Source of the DNA: Kiritimatiellales bacterium
GTDB lineage: Bacteria; Verrucomicrobiota; Kiritimatiellia; Kiritimatiellales; Tichowtungiaceae
Length of the DNA stretch: 64,000 bases
Assembly: GCA_041656295.1 (NCBI GenBank)
Contig: JBBADV010000013.1
Location: 6,988-70,987 of the forward strand
Direction: 5' to 3'
A model generated the notes under the pieces. It had not been told where the DNA came from. It made no database searches and was given only the letters and a program-made list of their open reading frames with translations. The translations under genes were made by a program, and so were the position numbers. Of this stretch, positions 63,381 to 64,000 are shown piece by piece (position 1 is the stretch's first letter; every line of letters begins with the position of its first letter).

Positions 63381-63422
63381 TTTGTGTAGCAATCGTGTGT
63401 AACAAAACGTCAAAAACCCTAA
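63381..63422. other. Right-end island motifs (putative recombinase arm sites)
   Basis: TTGTGTAGCAA, TCGTGTGTAACA and AAAAACCCTAA, in the same order as at the left end. They lie between the integrase start and the tRNA. Confidence 0.5.
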
Positions 63423-63456
63423 ATAAATGAAGTTTTTCTAGGAAATAAGAGAAATC

Positions 63457-63523
63457 TCGGGGAAACAGGATTTGAACCTGCGACTTCTTGGTCCCAAACC
63501 AAGCGCTCTACCAGACTGAGCTA
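63457..63523. repeat. 67-bp direct repeat attR
   Basis: Right copy of the repeat at 42535-42601; identical in sequence. It forms part of the intact tRNA gene. Confidence 0.92.
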
Positions 63524-63530
63524 CTCCCCG
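63457..63530 (-). tRNA. tRNA-Pro(UGG)
   Basis: A complete cloverleaf: acceptor CGGGGAG pairs with TTCCCCG, D-arm GCTC...GAGC-like, anticodon arm CTTGG-TTTGGGA-CCAAG, and T-arm GCAGG-TTCAAAT-CCTGT. The anticodon TGG makes it proline. CCA is not encoded, unlike the displaced 3' copy at 42.5 kb, consistent with the 3' end having been supplied by the integrated element. Confidence 0.95.
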
Positions 63531-63611
63531 GCGGGTGAAAGCGTGGCACTATCAAGGAATCATCATGAAAAGGCAACCGGAAATAATTTGGCGGATTATA
63601 AAAAGGCGGAT

Positions 63612-63740
63612 TGTAAAAGTGAATCACTCCGCGGGCTGAAGCCTGCGGCTTCCGGTCTTCTTATCATTGCTCCGGCATGACAAAGCGGTCCGGAATATGG
63701 GTGCCATTCATCACGGTCTTAAAAGACTGAGGTTTTCTAA
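63612..63740. repeat. IS200/IS605-like end remnant, second copy
   Basis: Hairpin CCGCGGGCTGAAGCCTGCGG followed by ATGGGTGCCATTCATCACG and GGTCTTAAAAGACTGAGG, matching the copy at 44223-44342. It lies just outside the island, between the tRNA and a transposase 3' end. Confidence 0.5.
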
Positions 63741-63833
63741 CTGCAAGTGTATTGCCTCATATAAGAAAGACACCGAAGGGGTGCTGATTTTTGATCGTTG
63801 ACGGGCATGGGGTAGTTCTTTCGTTATGGTTTG

Positions 63834-64000
63834 TCAAGCGGCGGTTTTCCCGGCCTGTTTTTTCAGTTCTTCAATGCGGCGTAATTGCTTTTCGATCCGC
63901 CGGTTGAGATCGAACGGGTCCAGTGTGTTATACTTCTCTTTCAGCGCGTTGGCCTTTTCCGGGGTGAGGATGCCGCTGGCATTCAACCGCTCGTACGGTG
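63834..64000 (-). CDS. Integrase-core transposase, C-terminal fragment (runs off window)
   Basis: The last 55 codons of a gene that continues beyond the window. The sequence PYERLNASGILTPEKANAL followed by YNTLDPFDLNRRIEKQL and a lysine-rich end resembles the C-terminus of DDE integrase-core transposases. It marks an insertion sequence next to the island's right border. Assignment rests on a short segment. Confidence 0.55.
   Translation of the reverse strand, partial: PYERLNASGILTPEKANALKEKYNTLDPFDLNRRIEKQLRRIEELKKQAGKTAA

Overview
The window is a bacterial chromosome segment, most likely from the PVC superphylum and within it Kiritimatiellota or a close relative. This is an inference from several traits: a PEP-CTERM exported protein, sulfatases with glycosidases, a eukaryal-type isoleucyl-tRNA synthetase, a DksA-like protein with a histone H1-like lysine/alanine tail, a carboxynorspermidine decarboxylase, and many palindromic repeats. 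No rRNA or ribosomal protein gene is present to settle it.

From 0 to 34.7 kb the content is mostly housekeeping: phosphomannomutase, a cNMP/CBS/DUF294 protein, a DnaQ-like exonuclease, miaA, lspA, a DksA-like gene, nspC, nth, two tandem Na/Pi cotransporters, a 3D-domain lipoprotein overlapping ileS, coaX, nadC, an AI-2E family permease, leuD/leuC, an M48 protease, a ZIP transporter and secA. A small secreted-protein locus (18.2-21.0 kb) holds a TIM-barrel glycosidase and two related exported proteins; the second is frameshifted and carries a PEP-CTERM tail. Modular repeats with shared terminal inverted repeats fill most gaps. Two further palindromic elements lie in frame inside miaA and nspC.

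From 34.8 to 41.0 kb there is an addiction-module antitoxin with a deleted ParE-type toxin remnant. Next comes an AT-rich cassette with overlapping genes: a small helical protein, a GHKL ATPase, two unrecognised proteins, a C5-cytosine methyltransferase and a convergent Vsr endonuclease. This is the best candidate for a poorly described defence or modification system. mnmE follows.

From 42.5 to 63.5 kb lies a genomic island of about 21 kb inserted in a tRNA-Pro(UGG) gene. It is flanked by an identical 67-bp direct repeat: a 3' tRNA fragment with encoded CCA at the left, and the reconstituted tRNA beside a tyrosine integrase at the right. Its cargo is a carbohydrate-scavenging set: a DHDPS/NanA-family aldolase, two sulfatases, a TolB-like/SGNH fusion protein, GH36 alpha-galactosidase, GH1 beta-glucosidase, an SSS-family symporter, a sialidase-like BNR protein, three paralogous exported proteins and an AraC-family regulator. 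Together they suggest release of sulfate and sugars from a complex glycan, uptake by Na+ symport and intracellular hydrolysis. A transposase 3' end closes the window.

Three unrelated Fic-family genes are present. Each has its own dyad-symmetric candidate operator at its start.
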